Shown: positions 1 through 6,151 of the stretch, piece by piece
Layout of the letters: each line of letters begins with the position of its first letter
How positions within the stretch are numbered: the first letter of the stretch is position 1
NCBI GenBank assembly: GCA_021160355.1
Contig: JAGHCS010000212.1
Coordinates: forward strand, 1-6,151
Direction: 5' to 3'
Source of the DNA: Candidatus Cloacimonadota bacterium
GTDB lineage: Bacteria > Cloacimonadota > Cloacimonadia > JGIOTU-2
Length of the DNA stretch: 6,151 bases
Notes under the pieces: generated by a model
Database searches by the model: none
Seen by the model: only the letters and a program-made list of their open reading frames with translations
What the model was told of the DNA's origin: nothing
Program-made: the position numbers and the translations under genes

Positions 1-1
1 A

Positions 2-1945
2 ATAGGAATAGACTTAGGAACGACCAACAGTTGCGTCGCTGTAATGGAAGGTGGAAAACCCACTGTTATTCCAAACTCTGAAGGTGGAAGAACAACCCCG
101 TCAGTAGTTGGTTTTACAAAAGATGGCGAAATACTGGTAGGTCAGCTTGCAAAACATCAGTTAGTGACGAACCCTCAGAATACGATTTACTCTGTGAAAC
201 GATTCATGGGACGTAAAGTAAGTGAAGTGAAGAATGAGGAATCTGAAGTAAGCTTCAAGATCAAAGGTGATAGCAAAGGTGAAGTGGTAATCGAAATACC
301 AAACCAGAAAAAGGAATTCACACCACAGGAAATCTCCGCTTTCATTCTTAAAAAAATGAAGGAAACAGCCGAAGAATATCTTGGAACCAAGGTAGAGAAA
401 GCTGTTATCACAGTACCTGCATACTTTAATGATGCACAAAGACAGGCAACAAAAGATGCCGGCAAGATAGCAGGTTTGGAAGTAGCTCGTATTATCAATG
501 AGCCCACTGCAGCAGCACTTGCTTATGGACTGGATAAGAAAAAAGATGAGAAAATCGCAGTATATGACTTCGGTGGCGGTACATTTGATATCTCAATCCT
601 GGAAATTGGCGAAGGCGTAGTTGAAGTGCTTTCTACAAATGGAGATACCCACCTTGGTGGAGATGATTTCGACAAGAAGATCATTGACTGGGTCGTGAGT
701 GAATTCAAAAAGAGCGATGGCATCGATATTTCAAAAGATCCCATGGCAATGCAGAGAATCCGCGAAGCTTCCGAAAAAGCAAAGATCGAGTTGAGCGGCA
801 CACAGTCAACGAACATCAATCTACCTTACATTACTGCTGATAGCAGTGGTCCGAAACACCTCTCCTTGAATCTCTCCCGCTCTGAATTCAACAGAATGAT
901 CGATGATCTTATTGAAAGAAGCATCACACCATGTAAAGCTGCAGTGAAAGATGCAAAGCTCGATGTGTCAGAGATTGATGAGGTTATTCTTGTTGGTGGT
1001 TCTACACGAGTTCCTGCTGTTCAGGAAGCCGTGAAAAATTTCTTTAAAAGAGAGCCAAATAAGAGTGTGAATCCTGATGAAGTTGTTGCAATTGGTGCAT
1101 CAATTCAAGGTGGAATTCTTTCCGGTGATGAAGATCTGAAAGACATTCTTCTTCTCGACGTTACCCCCCTCTCTCTCGGTATCGAAACTCTTGGCGGCGT
1201 GATGACCAAACTCATCGAAAGGAATACAACGATACCTGTGAAGAAGAGCCAGATATTCTCAACTGCTGCGGATAATCAGACTGCAGTTTCCATCAATGTT
1301 CTTCAGGGCGAGCGTGAAATGGCTGCACAGAATAGAACACTTGGCAGATTTGACCTTGTCGGTATACCACCTGCACCTCGCGGGCTTCCGCAGATCGAAG
1401 TTACTTTTGACATCGATGCGAATGGCATTCTCCACGTTTCTGCAGTTGATAAAGGAACCGGTAAAAAGCAACAAATCAAGATCGATAAAGCAGGCGCACT
1501 GTCTGAAGATGAAATTGATAAAATGGTCAAAGAGGCTGAAGAACATGCTCAGGAAGATCAAAAATTCAAAGAGCTTGTAGAACTTAGAAACCATCTCGAT
1601 ACTATGATCTTCAGCACAGAAAAATCTCTCAAAGAATACGGAGATAAGCTGAAAGACAATGACAAAGCAGAGATTGAAGAAGCGATCAAAGTTGCGAAAG
1701 AAAAACTCGACTCTCAGGATGTCGAAGTCTTGAAGCAGGCAAAAACGGATTTCGAGCAAAAAGCTCAGAAACTCGGCGAAATCGTATACCAGGAAACTAT
1801 GAATCAGCAGAAGGAACAGCAACAGGAGCAAACTACCGGACAGGAACAAACCGGTCAGCAAGAGCAAACTCAGCAGGAACAACCTAAGGATGATGATGCA
1901 GTAGATGCCGATTTCGAAGTTGTTGATGACGAAGAAAATAAATAA
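2..1945 (+). CDS. dnaK: Molecular chaperone DnaK (Hsp70), missing only the first few codons
   Basis: Cytoplasmic ATP-driven Hsp70 chaperone that binds and releases exposed hydrophobic segments of unfolded proteins together with DnaJ and GrpE. The frame is open from base 2, where it reads IGIDLGTTNSCVAV before the Met at 44. That Met is therefore internal, and the true start lies about 3-4 codons left of the window. 647 residues are visible, normal for the family. Counting from base 2: phosphate-1 loop DLGTTNS at 4-10, NEPTAAALAYG at 166-176, phosphate-2 DFGGGTFD at 189-196 (Phe where Leu is common), adenosine motif LVGGSTRVP at 330-338, interdomain linker DILLLDVTPLS from 381, then the substrate-binding beta domain with GIPPAPRG and a helical lid. 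The N-terminal lobe has the diderm-type length. The tail is Gln/Glu-rich and ends in an acidic DADFEVVDDEENK segment. It is the first visible gene of a dnaK-dnaJ-rsmE cluster. Its promoter is outside the window, so heat-shock control cannot be judged. Confidence 0.98.
   Translation: MGIDLGTTNSCVAVMEGGKPTVIPNSEGGRTTPSVVGFTKDGEILVGQLAKHQLVTNPQNTIYSVKRFMGRKVSEVKNEESEVSFKIKGDSKGEVVIEIPNQKKEFTPQEISAFILKKMKETAEEYLGTKVEKAVITVPAYFNDAQRQATKDAGKIAGLEVARIINEPTAAALAYGLDKKKDEKIAVYDFGGGTFDISILEIGEGVVEVLSTNGDTHLGGDDFDKKIIDWVVSEFKKSDGIDISKDPMAMQRIREASEKAKIELSGTQSTNINLPYITADSSGPKHLSLNLSRSEFNRMIDDLIERSITPCKAAVKDAKLDVSEIDEVILVGGSTRVPAVQEAVKNFFKREPNKSVNPDEVVAIGASIQGGILSGDEDLKDILLLDVTPLSLGIETLGGVMTKLIERNTTIPVKKSQIFSTAADNQTAVSINVLQGEREMAAQNRTLGRFDLVGIPPAPRGLPQIEVTFDIDANGILHVSAVDKGTGKKQQIKIDKAGALSEDEIDKMVKEAEEHAQEDQKFKELVELRNHLDTMIFSTEKSLKEYGDKLKDNDKAEIEEAIKVAKEKLDSQDVEVLKQAKTDFEQKAQKLGEIVYQETMNQQKEQQQEQTTGQEQTGQQEQTQQEQPKDDDAVDADFEVVDDEENK
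1823..1885 (+). repeat. Degenerate in-frame QEQT repeats in the DnaK C-terminal tail
   Basis: Four copies of a 12-base unit encoding QEQT, QEQT, QEQT and QEQP begin at 1823, 1841, 1859 and 1874, spaced 18, 18 and 15 bases apart. The spacers encode TG, GQ-like or Q residues. All spacings are multiples of three, so the frame is kept. The repeat lies in the disordered tail between the helical lid and the acidic end of DnaK. Gln-rich tails are common in bacterial DnaK. The regular spacing suggests growth by short tandem duplication, which is an inference. Confidence 0.7.
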
Positions 1946-1962
1946 AATTAGATAAAACTCAC

Positions 1963-1994
1963 GCACGGGGATTGCACTCTCGCGGTTCCCGTGC
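1963..1994 (+). promoter_or_regulatory. Intergenic hairpin between dnaK and dnaJ
   Basis: GCACGGGGA at 1963-1971 pairs with TTCCCGTGC at 1986-1994, giving nine pairs with one G-T wobble. The stem can extend inward through TTGC/GCGG (two wobbles, then G-C and C-G) to 13 pairs closing a six-base loop, ACTCTC, at 1976-1981. It starts 17 bases after the dnaK stop and ends 28 bases before the dnaJ ATG. No U-run follows (the next bases are ATATCAATAAAG), so it does not look like an intrinsic terminator. It more likely acts as an mRNA-stabilising or processing element, or as a partial attenuator setting the DnaK:DnaJ ratio. The function is inferred; the base pairing is directly visible. Confidence 0.7.
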
Positions 1995-2003
1995 ATATCA
2001 ATA

Positions 2004-2010
2004 AAGAAGG
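2004..2010 (+). promoter_or_regulatory. Shine-Dalgarno-like AAGAAGG upstream of dnaJ
   Basis: AAGAAGG sits 12 bases before the dnaJ ATG at 2023, a rather long spacing. The in-frame TTG at 2011 directly abuts it with no spacer, so that codon cannot use it and would add residues not seen in the family. This supports the ATG at 2023 as the start. Confidence 0.5.
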
Positions 2011-2022
2011 TTGCAACAGAAT

Positions 2023-3183
2023 ATGGCAAAGAGAGATTACTACGAAGTACTGGGTGTTGAAAAAAGCGCTTCACAAAGCGATATAAAAAGTGCGTATAGA
2101 AAACTGGCATTGAAATATCATCCTGATAAGAATAAAGATGATAAGGAAGCCGAAGAAAAATTTAAAGAAGCATCTGAAGCCTACGAAGTTTTGAGCGATG
2201 AAGATAAGCGCAAAAAGTACGATCAGTTCGGTCATGCAGGAGTTGAAGGCTCATTTGGCAGCGGCGGCTTTACCTGGGATAATTTCACTCATGCGAATGA
2301 CTTTTCAGACATCTTTGGAGATGTCGGTAGTATTTTTGAAACCTTCTTTGGTGGAGGAGGAGGATTTGGATTTGGAGGGCAACCTCGTCAACACACTGTC
2401 AACCGCGGCGGGGATTTGAAGATATCCCTCTCTCTTACATTAGAAGAAATTGCAAAGGGCGTAACAAAGCGACTTAAAGTCAATATTAAACAAATATGTG
2501 ATGCATGTAACGGTACAGGATCAGCAGATGGAAAAGTGACAACCTGTCAACAGTGCGGTGGTTCTGGAAGAGTCAAACAGGTACGCCAATCATTCTTCGG
2601 GCAGATGTCCACGATAACGACGTGTCCTGCGTGTAATGGAACCGGTCAAAGCATACAGAATAAATGTAACAAATGCAATGGTGATGGGAGAATATCCTCA
2701 GTAAAAACTATTAAGGTCGATATTCCTGCTGGAGTGTCAGATGGACAATATCTGAAACTGCGAGGACAGGGTCATGCCGGCAAACAGGGCGGTCCTGCAG
2801 GCGACATTCTGGTCTATATCAGAGAAAAGAAAAACGACCTCTTTGACAGAGATGGACAGGATCTTATCTGCACATTCCCTATCACAGTATCTGATGCTGT
2901 ACTCGGCAATACTCTTGAAATACCCACACTTAAAGGTCATGCCAAAATGAAGGTTCCTTCAGGCACTCAATCCGGCAAAGTATTCAGATTGCGAGGACAG
3001 GGCTTACCACACCTCAACAGCACCCGTAAAGGCGATCTTTATGTGAAAATTATTGTAGTAATTCCAAATAAAATTTCAAGCGAGGAAAAGGAATTGTACA
3101 GCAAGATAGCACCATTTGATAAAAAGAGAAACCTGAAACCCGGCAAATCTTTTTTTGATAAGATCAAAGACTATTTTGTATAA
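2023..3183 (+). CDS. dnaJ: Type I (class A) co-chaperone DnaJ (Hsp40)
   Basis: Cytoplasmic co-chaperone that captures unfolded proteins and stimulates DnaK ATP hydrolysis through its J domain. 386 residues, a normal length. The J domain (about 1-70) carries the essential HPD at 33-35. A Gly/Phe-rich linker (about 75-125) holds a DIFGD motif and a GGGGGFGFGG run. The zinc-binding domain has four intact CxxCxGxG repeats starting at C159 (CDACNGTG), C175 (CQQCGGSG), C201 (CPACNGTG) and C215 (CNKCNGDG). Two beta-rich substrate-binding subdomains and a short dimerisation tail ending FFDKIKDYFV follow. The ATG at 2023 gives the standard MAKRDYYEVLG beginning; the in-frame TTG at 2011 was rejected. 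It lies 77 bases after dnaK, with a hairpin between them, and is probably co-transcribed with it. Having all metal ligands and the HPD makes this a full-function DnaJ rather than a J-domain relative such as CbpA. Confidence 0.98.
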   Translation: MAKRDYYEVLGVEKSASQSDIKSAYRKLALKYHPDKNKDDKEAEEKFKEASEAYEVLSDEDKRKKYDQFGHAGVEGSFGSGGFTWDNFTHANDFSDIFGDVGSIFETFFGGGGGFGFGGQPRQHTVNRGGDLKISLSLTLEEIAKGVTKRLKVNIKQICDACNGTGSADGKVTTCQQCGGSGRVKQVRQSFFGQMSTITTCPACNGTGQSIQNKCNKCNGDGRISSVKTIKVDIPAGVSDGQYLKLRGQGHAGKQGGPAGDILVYIREKKNDLFDRDGQDLICTFPITVSDAVLGNTLEIPTLKGHAKMKVPSGTQSGKVFRLRGQGLPHLNSTRKGDLYVKIIVVIPNKISSEEKELYSKIAPFDKKRNLKPGKSFFDKIKDYFV

Positions 3184-3198
3184 TTACATGTAACATAC

Positions 3199-3930
3199 AT
3201 GCCAATTTTCTACACACCCGATCTTACGGATACTACTAAAGAAATTATTCTTTCAGGCACAGAATTCAAGCATATTAAAAATACCTTAAGAAAAAAAGTG
3301 GGAGATATACTTCACACAACTAATGGTAACGGATTACTTGCAAAATGTAGTATAAAGGACATCTCTCCACACGAAATGATCCTGCAAATCGAAAGTATTG
3401 AGAAAAAAGAAAAATCACACCCACATATTGCACTGGCATTCGCACTTCTAAAGCAGCATAATGAACTGATCATCGAAAAATGCACCGAGATTGGTGTGTA
3501 TGAATTTTTTCCATTTTATGCAAAAAGAAATGTAAAAACCTCTCTTTCTGATAACCAGTTCGAAAGACTTCAAAAAATTGCGATTGCTGCGGTCAAGCAA
3601 TGCGATTCCACCCATCTTCCAAAAATTCATAAGCCGTTTAACTTCAAGGGATTACTACAGAAATTATCTCACAAATACACGCCAGTTGTCGCGTGGGAAG
3701 AAGAACGCCAGCAGAGACTTCATAATATACTTAATGATGCCGAAAGGGATATCTGTTTGATCGTTGGTCCTGAAGGCGGTTTCGAGAAAAGTGAAATTGA
3801 TTGTGCAGGACAGAATTCGGCTCAAATCGTTTCTTTAGGAAATCATATATTAAGAGCTGAAACAGCAGCGATAACTATTACTGCAAATACTATATTCTAT
3901 CAGCTGGGCAGGAATCCCAAATTTTATTAA
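3199..3930 (+). CDS. rsmE: 16S rRNA (uracil1498-N3)-methyltransferase RsmE
   Basis: SPOUT-class enzyme that uses S-adenosylmethionine to methylate N3 of U1498 in 16S rRNA, in the decoding region of the 30S subunit. 243 residues, typical for the family. The N-terminal PUA-like RNA-binding region includes the FKHIKNTLRKKVGD segment (residues 23-36). Family segment ELIIEKCTEIGV follows at about residue 87. The SAM-binding trefoil knot shows GPEGGF at 190-195 and LGNHILRAETAA at 213-224, the hallmark LG-x-x-ILR-x-ETA signature with R219 and E221. The ATG at 3199 is 15 bases after the dnaJ stop and in the same frame. No Shine-Dalgarno is visible in that gap, so translation may depend on ribosomes arriving from dnaJ. 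rsmE near dnaJ is a recurring bacterial arrangement; prmA, often between them, is absent here. The gene ends 27 bases from the convergent phosphoesterase gene. Confidence 0.95.
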   Translation: MPIFYTPDLTDTTKEIILSGTEFKHIKNTLRKKVGDILHTTNGNGLLAKCSIKDISPHEMILQIESIEKKEKSHPHIALAFALLKQHNELIIEKCTEIGVYEFFPFYAKRNVKTSLSDNQFERLQKIAIAAVKQCDSTHLPKIHKPFNFKGLLQKLSHKYTPVVAWEEERQQRLHNILNDAERDICLIVGPEGGFEKSEIDCAGQNSAQIVSLGNHILRAETAAITITANTIFYQLGRNPKFY

Positions 3931-3957
3931 TCCCAATCCTCATTCGTATTAACTCTC

Positions 3958-4821
3958 TTAATCTTTGAGCATCTTTGCATTATTAGGATCATCCAGATCA
4001 AATAGAATGATGCCATTTTCATCTCGCTCAGTTGCTCCTTGAAAACTCACTGTCTCCCCTATCATTTCTTTCCAACTGCCCGTAATGCGCGTCGATTCAT
4101 GAATGTGACCGTGTAGTGTAATATATGGAGATTTCTCAAGAATGAAATCTTTTATAGCAATACTTCCTACATGTACATCTAGCGGTGCGTGATCTATCTT
4201 CACTCCATCCAGTGCACACCGATCAAGCTTTGTATTGTAAGGAGGTGAATGAAACAAGCAAATCGTTCTTGAGAGGTCAATACCAGTGAATATTTTTTCC
4301 AAATCACGTTTTATCGTAAAAAACCGCAACTGATCTGCTGAAACCGGAATAGTGCGAAAACCTTCTTCCGGAGATACACATCCTACGTCCACAAATTGGG
4401 ATACATCGTATTTTTCCCAATCTTTATTTAAAAACGGTGTTGGGGGTACGTAGGAATATCCAATAACGATATAATCTTGAAAGTTAACCCTTAACTCGTT
4501 AACATACGTAAGAAGTCCCGTAGTTGAAATATCTAATAAAGCGGCTTCGTGATTTTTTGAATCATCATTTCCGAGGATCACAAAAACCTTTGGATATTCT
4601 CTTTTCAGTTCATCCCTGATCAGTTGTAGGTTCATTGCCAGGTAATCGTATAAAAAATCTTCACCTGTAGGAATTGCAGCGCTTCGTGCTTTCATGCTCA
4701 ATCCCATCAAATCTCCTCCAAGGAAAACAGCGGCAGGTTTTATATCGAGAATTTTGTTAAAGAGAAATTCGTACTTTTTTTTGGAGCTATGCAAATCGCT
4801 TATGAAGAGCGCAGGAATCAT
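3958..4821 (-). CDS. Calcineurin-like metallophosphoesterase, substrate unknown
   Basis: 287-residue soluble protein of the calcineurin-like (dimetal) phosphoesterase superfamily, which hydrolyses phosphomono- or diesters with two bound metal ions. The canonical ligands are all present in order: DLH (D9, H11) after the first strand, GGDL (D37), GNDD (N85, D86), HSPPY (H191), and GHIH (H239, H241). Between the third and fourth motifs is about 100 residues containing YVPPTPFLNKDWEKYD (124-139) and GCVSPEEG (147-154), which look family-specific. No signal peptide or membrane segment is seen: the hydrophobic start MIPALFISDLH is the first core strand. The start ATG overlaps the stop of the upstream nucleotidyltransferase-domain gene by four bases (ATGA), with GAGGAA (4827-4822) just before it, which indicates translational coupling and a shared job. 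The superfamily includes nucleases, nucleotide and cyclic-nucleotide phosphodiesterases and protein phosphatases. The sequence alone does not choose between them. Confidence 0.93.
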   Translation of the reverse strand: MIPALFISDLHSSKKKYEFLFNKILDIKPAAVFLGGDLMGLSMKARSAAIPTGEDFLYDYLAMNLQLIRDELKREYPKVFVILGNDDSKNHEAALLDISTTGLLTYVNELRVNFQDYIVIGYSYVPPTPFLNKDWEKYDVSQFVDVGCVSPEEGFRTIPVSADQLRFFTIKRDLEKIFTGIDLSRTICLFHSPPYNTKLDRCALDGVKIDHAPLDVHVGSIAIKDFILEKSPYITLHGHIHESTRITGSWKEMIGETVSFQGATERDENGIILFDLDDPNNAKMLKD

Positions 4822-6151
4822 TTCCTCATATCCAGTTTTTTGGCTGCATCGGTCACAGCATTGATTTTAAGAGCAAAACTGGTCTTATTCTTGATATCCT
4901 CATCCGTAATGATATGCACATCCAGCAGTCCTCCTGTCTTATAGCCGGTTTTCAAATAATTGGAATAATCCAGTGATATACTCCATCCGTCCAACCATGC
5001 AAGAAGTTCTTTTCTCTGCACGTCATCTCCACGAAAGTGAACAAGTAGGTCGATATCGCTGGCTGGACCAGCATTGGCATTTTTCACACTTCCAAAAACG
5101 TAAAGAGCTTCCACACCCAATTTTTCAGCTTCGATGTTTTGTGCCAGAAACTCACTCACTTGCATTCGCCAATACCAATAATTGTCTTCGCCCGTCTCAT
5201 AATCTTCCGGCTGACTCGATATATAATCCCTGCTCTTGCCCGGCATACCCACATACCCGATAGCTTCATCAAGATCGGCATTCATGAATATCTTCAGAAT
5301 TTTACCGTCTGTTTCTGCGGTAATATCTATCACTTTTACACAATCTGCAATATCTATAAAATCAGGAAGAACGTCAGGAAGGATGTTCTTAGAGAATCGG
5401 AAAAAATTGTTATTAAAAATATTATCTTCTTCATCAGGATAGAGAGGAATGTAACGAATTTGAGCTTCGACTAAATCCTGAAAAAAATGAGTTCCAAATG
5501 AAAGATCGGGCACATAATTTCCTTTTTCTTTAGCAATCTCGATGAGAACAGCAGTTTGATTTATATCAGAATATGTGACGTTCACGCCCAATTTAATATC
5601 ACCTTTACTCCCCCAGCGTCCTGGTCCGAGTAGAATAAATTTCTTTTTTGGAAGAAGCAAGTTCAGTCTTCCTATACAACGTCCTACTTTGTGTAATTCC
5701 TCTATAGTGTGCAAGTTGCTGTATTTTTCGGGATCCACATATACCAAATAAGAAACCTCTGGAATGTAGCCATTAGAAATATATTTATGTGCTGTGAATA
5801 AAACGTCATTGTCAGGAATATCCTGTGGAATTGGCTGTGGCTTATCAATTCTGGAGAAACTTTGCGGACGGCACTGTAAAAGGTAAAAGTCATCATCTTT
5901 CACTGCGAATTCGATATCTACCGGATTCCCAAATTTCGCTTTCAGTATCTCCAGAATCTTTTTTACCCTTTCAAGAAAATCAGAATTCTTGATCAAACCG
6001 TTGAATGTGACGATAAGATCGTCATTTTCAAAATCGATATTGAACGTGGATTTTTCGATGAATTGATTGTCTTCGTACACTGAAAACAGCTGCTGGTAAA
6101 GAGGAAATTGCTCTTTGCATTCCCCTATAACTTCTCTGACCGGCATTGATT
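4818..6151 (-). CDS. PEP synthase-type ATP-grasp/minimal nucleotidyltransferase fusion protein, N-terminus beyond the right edge
   Basis: 444 whole codons before the stop are visible and the frame is still open at 6151; the Met at 6146 is probably internal (numbering below starts from it). Residues 1-95 are the end of a PPDK/PEP-synthase nucleotide-binding domain: VDIEFA followed by LLQCRPQ, with E79, Q91 and R93 spaced like the ATP/Mg-binding Glu, Gln and Arg of pyruvate phosphate dikinase (E-x11-Q-x-R). Residues about 96-330 match no domain I can name but hold striking segments, GPGRWGS (174-180) and SFGTHFFQDLVEA (216-228). Residues about 330-442 are a minimal nucleotidyltransferase domain: FGS (S353), SDID (D364, D366) and a likely third acidic residue D409 in LLDVHII. 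The swivelling phosphohistidine domain and PEP-binding barrel that follow ATP-grasp in true PEP synthase are missing, so this is not a PEP synthase. Its stop codon overlaps the metallophosphoesterase start. Reaction and target are unknown; nucleotidyl or phosphoryl transfer is inferred. Confidence 0.82.
   Translation of the reverse strand, partial: SMPVREVIGECKEQFPLYQQLFSVYEDNQFIEKSTFNIDFENDDLIVTFNGLIKNSDFLERVKKILEILKAKFGNPVDIEFAVKDDDFYLLQCRPQSFSRIDKPQPIPQDIPDNDVLFTAHKYISNGYIPEVSYLVYVDPEKYSNLHTIEELHKVGRCIGRLNLLLPKKKFILLGPGRWGSKGDIKLGVNVTYSDINQTAVLIEIAKEKGNYVPDLSFGTHFFQDLVEAQIRYIPLYPDEEDNIFNNNFFRFSKNILPDVLPDFIDIADCVKVIDITAETDGKILKIFMNADLDEAIGYVGMPGKSRDYISSQPEDYETGEDNYWYWRMQVSEFLAQNIEAEKLGVEALYVFGSVKNANAGPASDIDLLVHFRGDDVQRKELLAWLDGWSISLDYSNYLKTGYKTGGLLDVHIITDEDIKNKTSFALKINAVTDAAKKLDMRK

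Noticed and set aside
1296..1580. 94-residue open frame on the plus strand, out of frame
   Set aside because: It lies wholly inside dnaK, whose own frame is unmistakably conserved.
1920..1948. Possible promoter TTGTTG - 17 bases - TAAAAT before dnaJ
   Set aside because: The -35 match is poor, the region is AT-rich, and the site overlaps the end of dnaK. A chance match is likely.
1972..1979. TTGCACTC resembling the left half of a CIRCE (HrcA) operator
   Set aside because: The matching GAGTGCTAA right half is absent at the required spacing, and the bases are part of the inner stem and loop of the hairpin.
2011..2022. TTG at 2011 as the dnaJ start
   Set aside because: It directly abuts the Shine-Dalgarno-like sequence and would add MQQN before the standard MAKRDYYEVLG start.
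1259..2110. 283-residue open frame on the minus strand
   Set aside because: It is antisense to dnaK and the start of dnaJ. Its Phe/Leu/Ile-rich composition is what results from reading Lys/Glu-rich codons backwards, and no motif or start signal supports it.
3184..3193. Perfect 10-base palindrome TTACATGTAA after dnaJ
   Set aside because: Several 10-base palindromes are expected by chance in 6 kb, and nothing else suggests an operator.
3913..3936. 8-base direct repeat AATCCCAA at 3913 and 3929 around the rsmE stop
   Set aside because: Short, and partly within coding sequence. No third copy or flanking target-site structure points to an att site or insertion scar.
3948..3962. ATTAA-CTCTC-TTAAT inverted repeat as a bidirectional terminator
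   Set aside because: Only five A-T pairs, no GC in the stem and no U-run, so it is too weak to act as a terminator.
5139..5474. 111-residue open frame opposite the fusion gene
   Set aside because: It is antisense to the ATP-grasp/nucleotidyltransferase gene, has no recognisable motif, and overlaps other equally plausible shadow frames.

Overview
The window is a compact stretch of bacterial chromosome at moderate GC. It holds two convergent gene groups. There is no sign of a mobile element, CRISPR array, tRNA or rRNA, and no gene-free stretch longer than about 80 bases. The DnaK is of the diderm (Gram-negative) type: its N-terminal lobe matches the E. coli length between the KR-[LF]-[IM]-GR and KMK-TAE segments, so the extra segment missing from Gram-positive DnaK is present. 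Together with the lack of a clear Shine-Dalgarno before rsmE and the style of the proteins, this suggests an anaerobic or environmental member of the Fibrobacterota-Chlorobi-Bacteroidota (FCB) superphylum or a related candidate phylum. That placement is an inference and was not tested by any search.

Left half, plus strand (2-3930): a protein-folding and translation operon, dnaK - dnaJ - rsmE. dnaK lacks only its first few codons, which lie left of the window. A 77-nt gap with a strong hairpin separates it from dnaJ. dnaJ is a complete type I co-chaperone with all four zinc motifs. rsmE follows 15 nt later and encodes the 16S rRNA m3U1498 methyltransferase. DnaJ delivers unfolded clients to DnaK and stimulates its ATPase. 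RsmE is a ribosome-modifying passenger often found near dnaJ. grpE and hrcA are not in the window.

Right half, minus strand (3958-6151): two genes sharing a 4-base ATGA stop/start overlap, read towards rsmE. The first runs off the right edge. It is an unusual multidomain protein: the end of a PEP synthase/PPDK-type ATP-grasp domain, about 230 residues with conserved-looking motifs and no assigned function, and a C-terminal minimal nucleotidyltransferase domain. The phosphohistidine and PEP-binding domains of true PEP synthase are absent. The second gene encodes a calcineurin-like metallophosphoesterase with a full set of metal-binding motifs. The ATP-grasp/nucleotidyltransferase plus phosphoesterase pair is the most interesting part of the window. 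It could be a modification/demodification or nucleotide-signalling pair, but the substrate cannot be read from the sequence.
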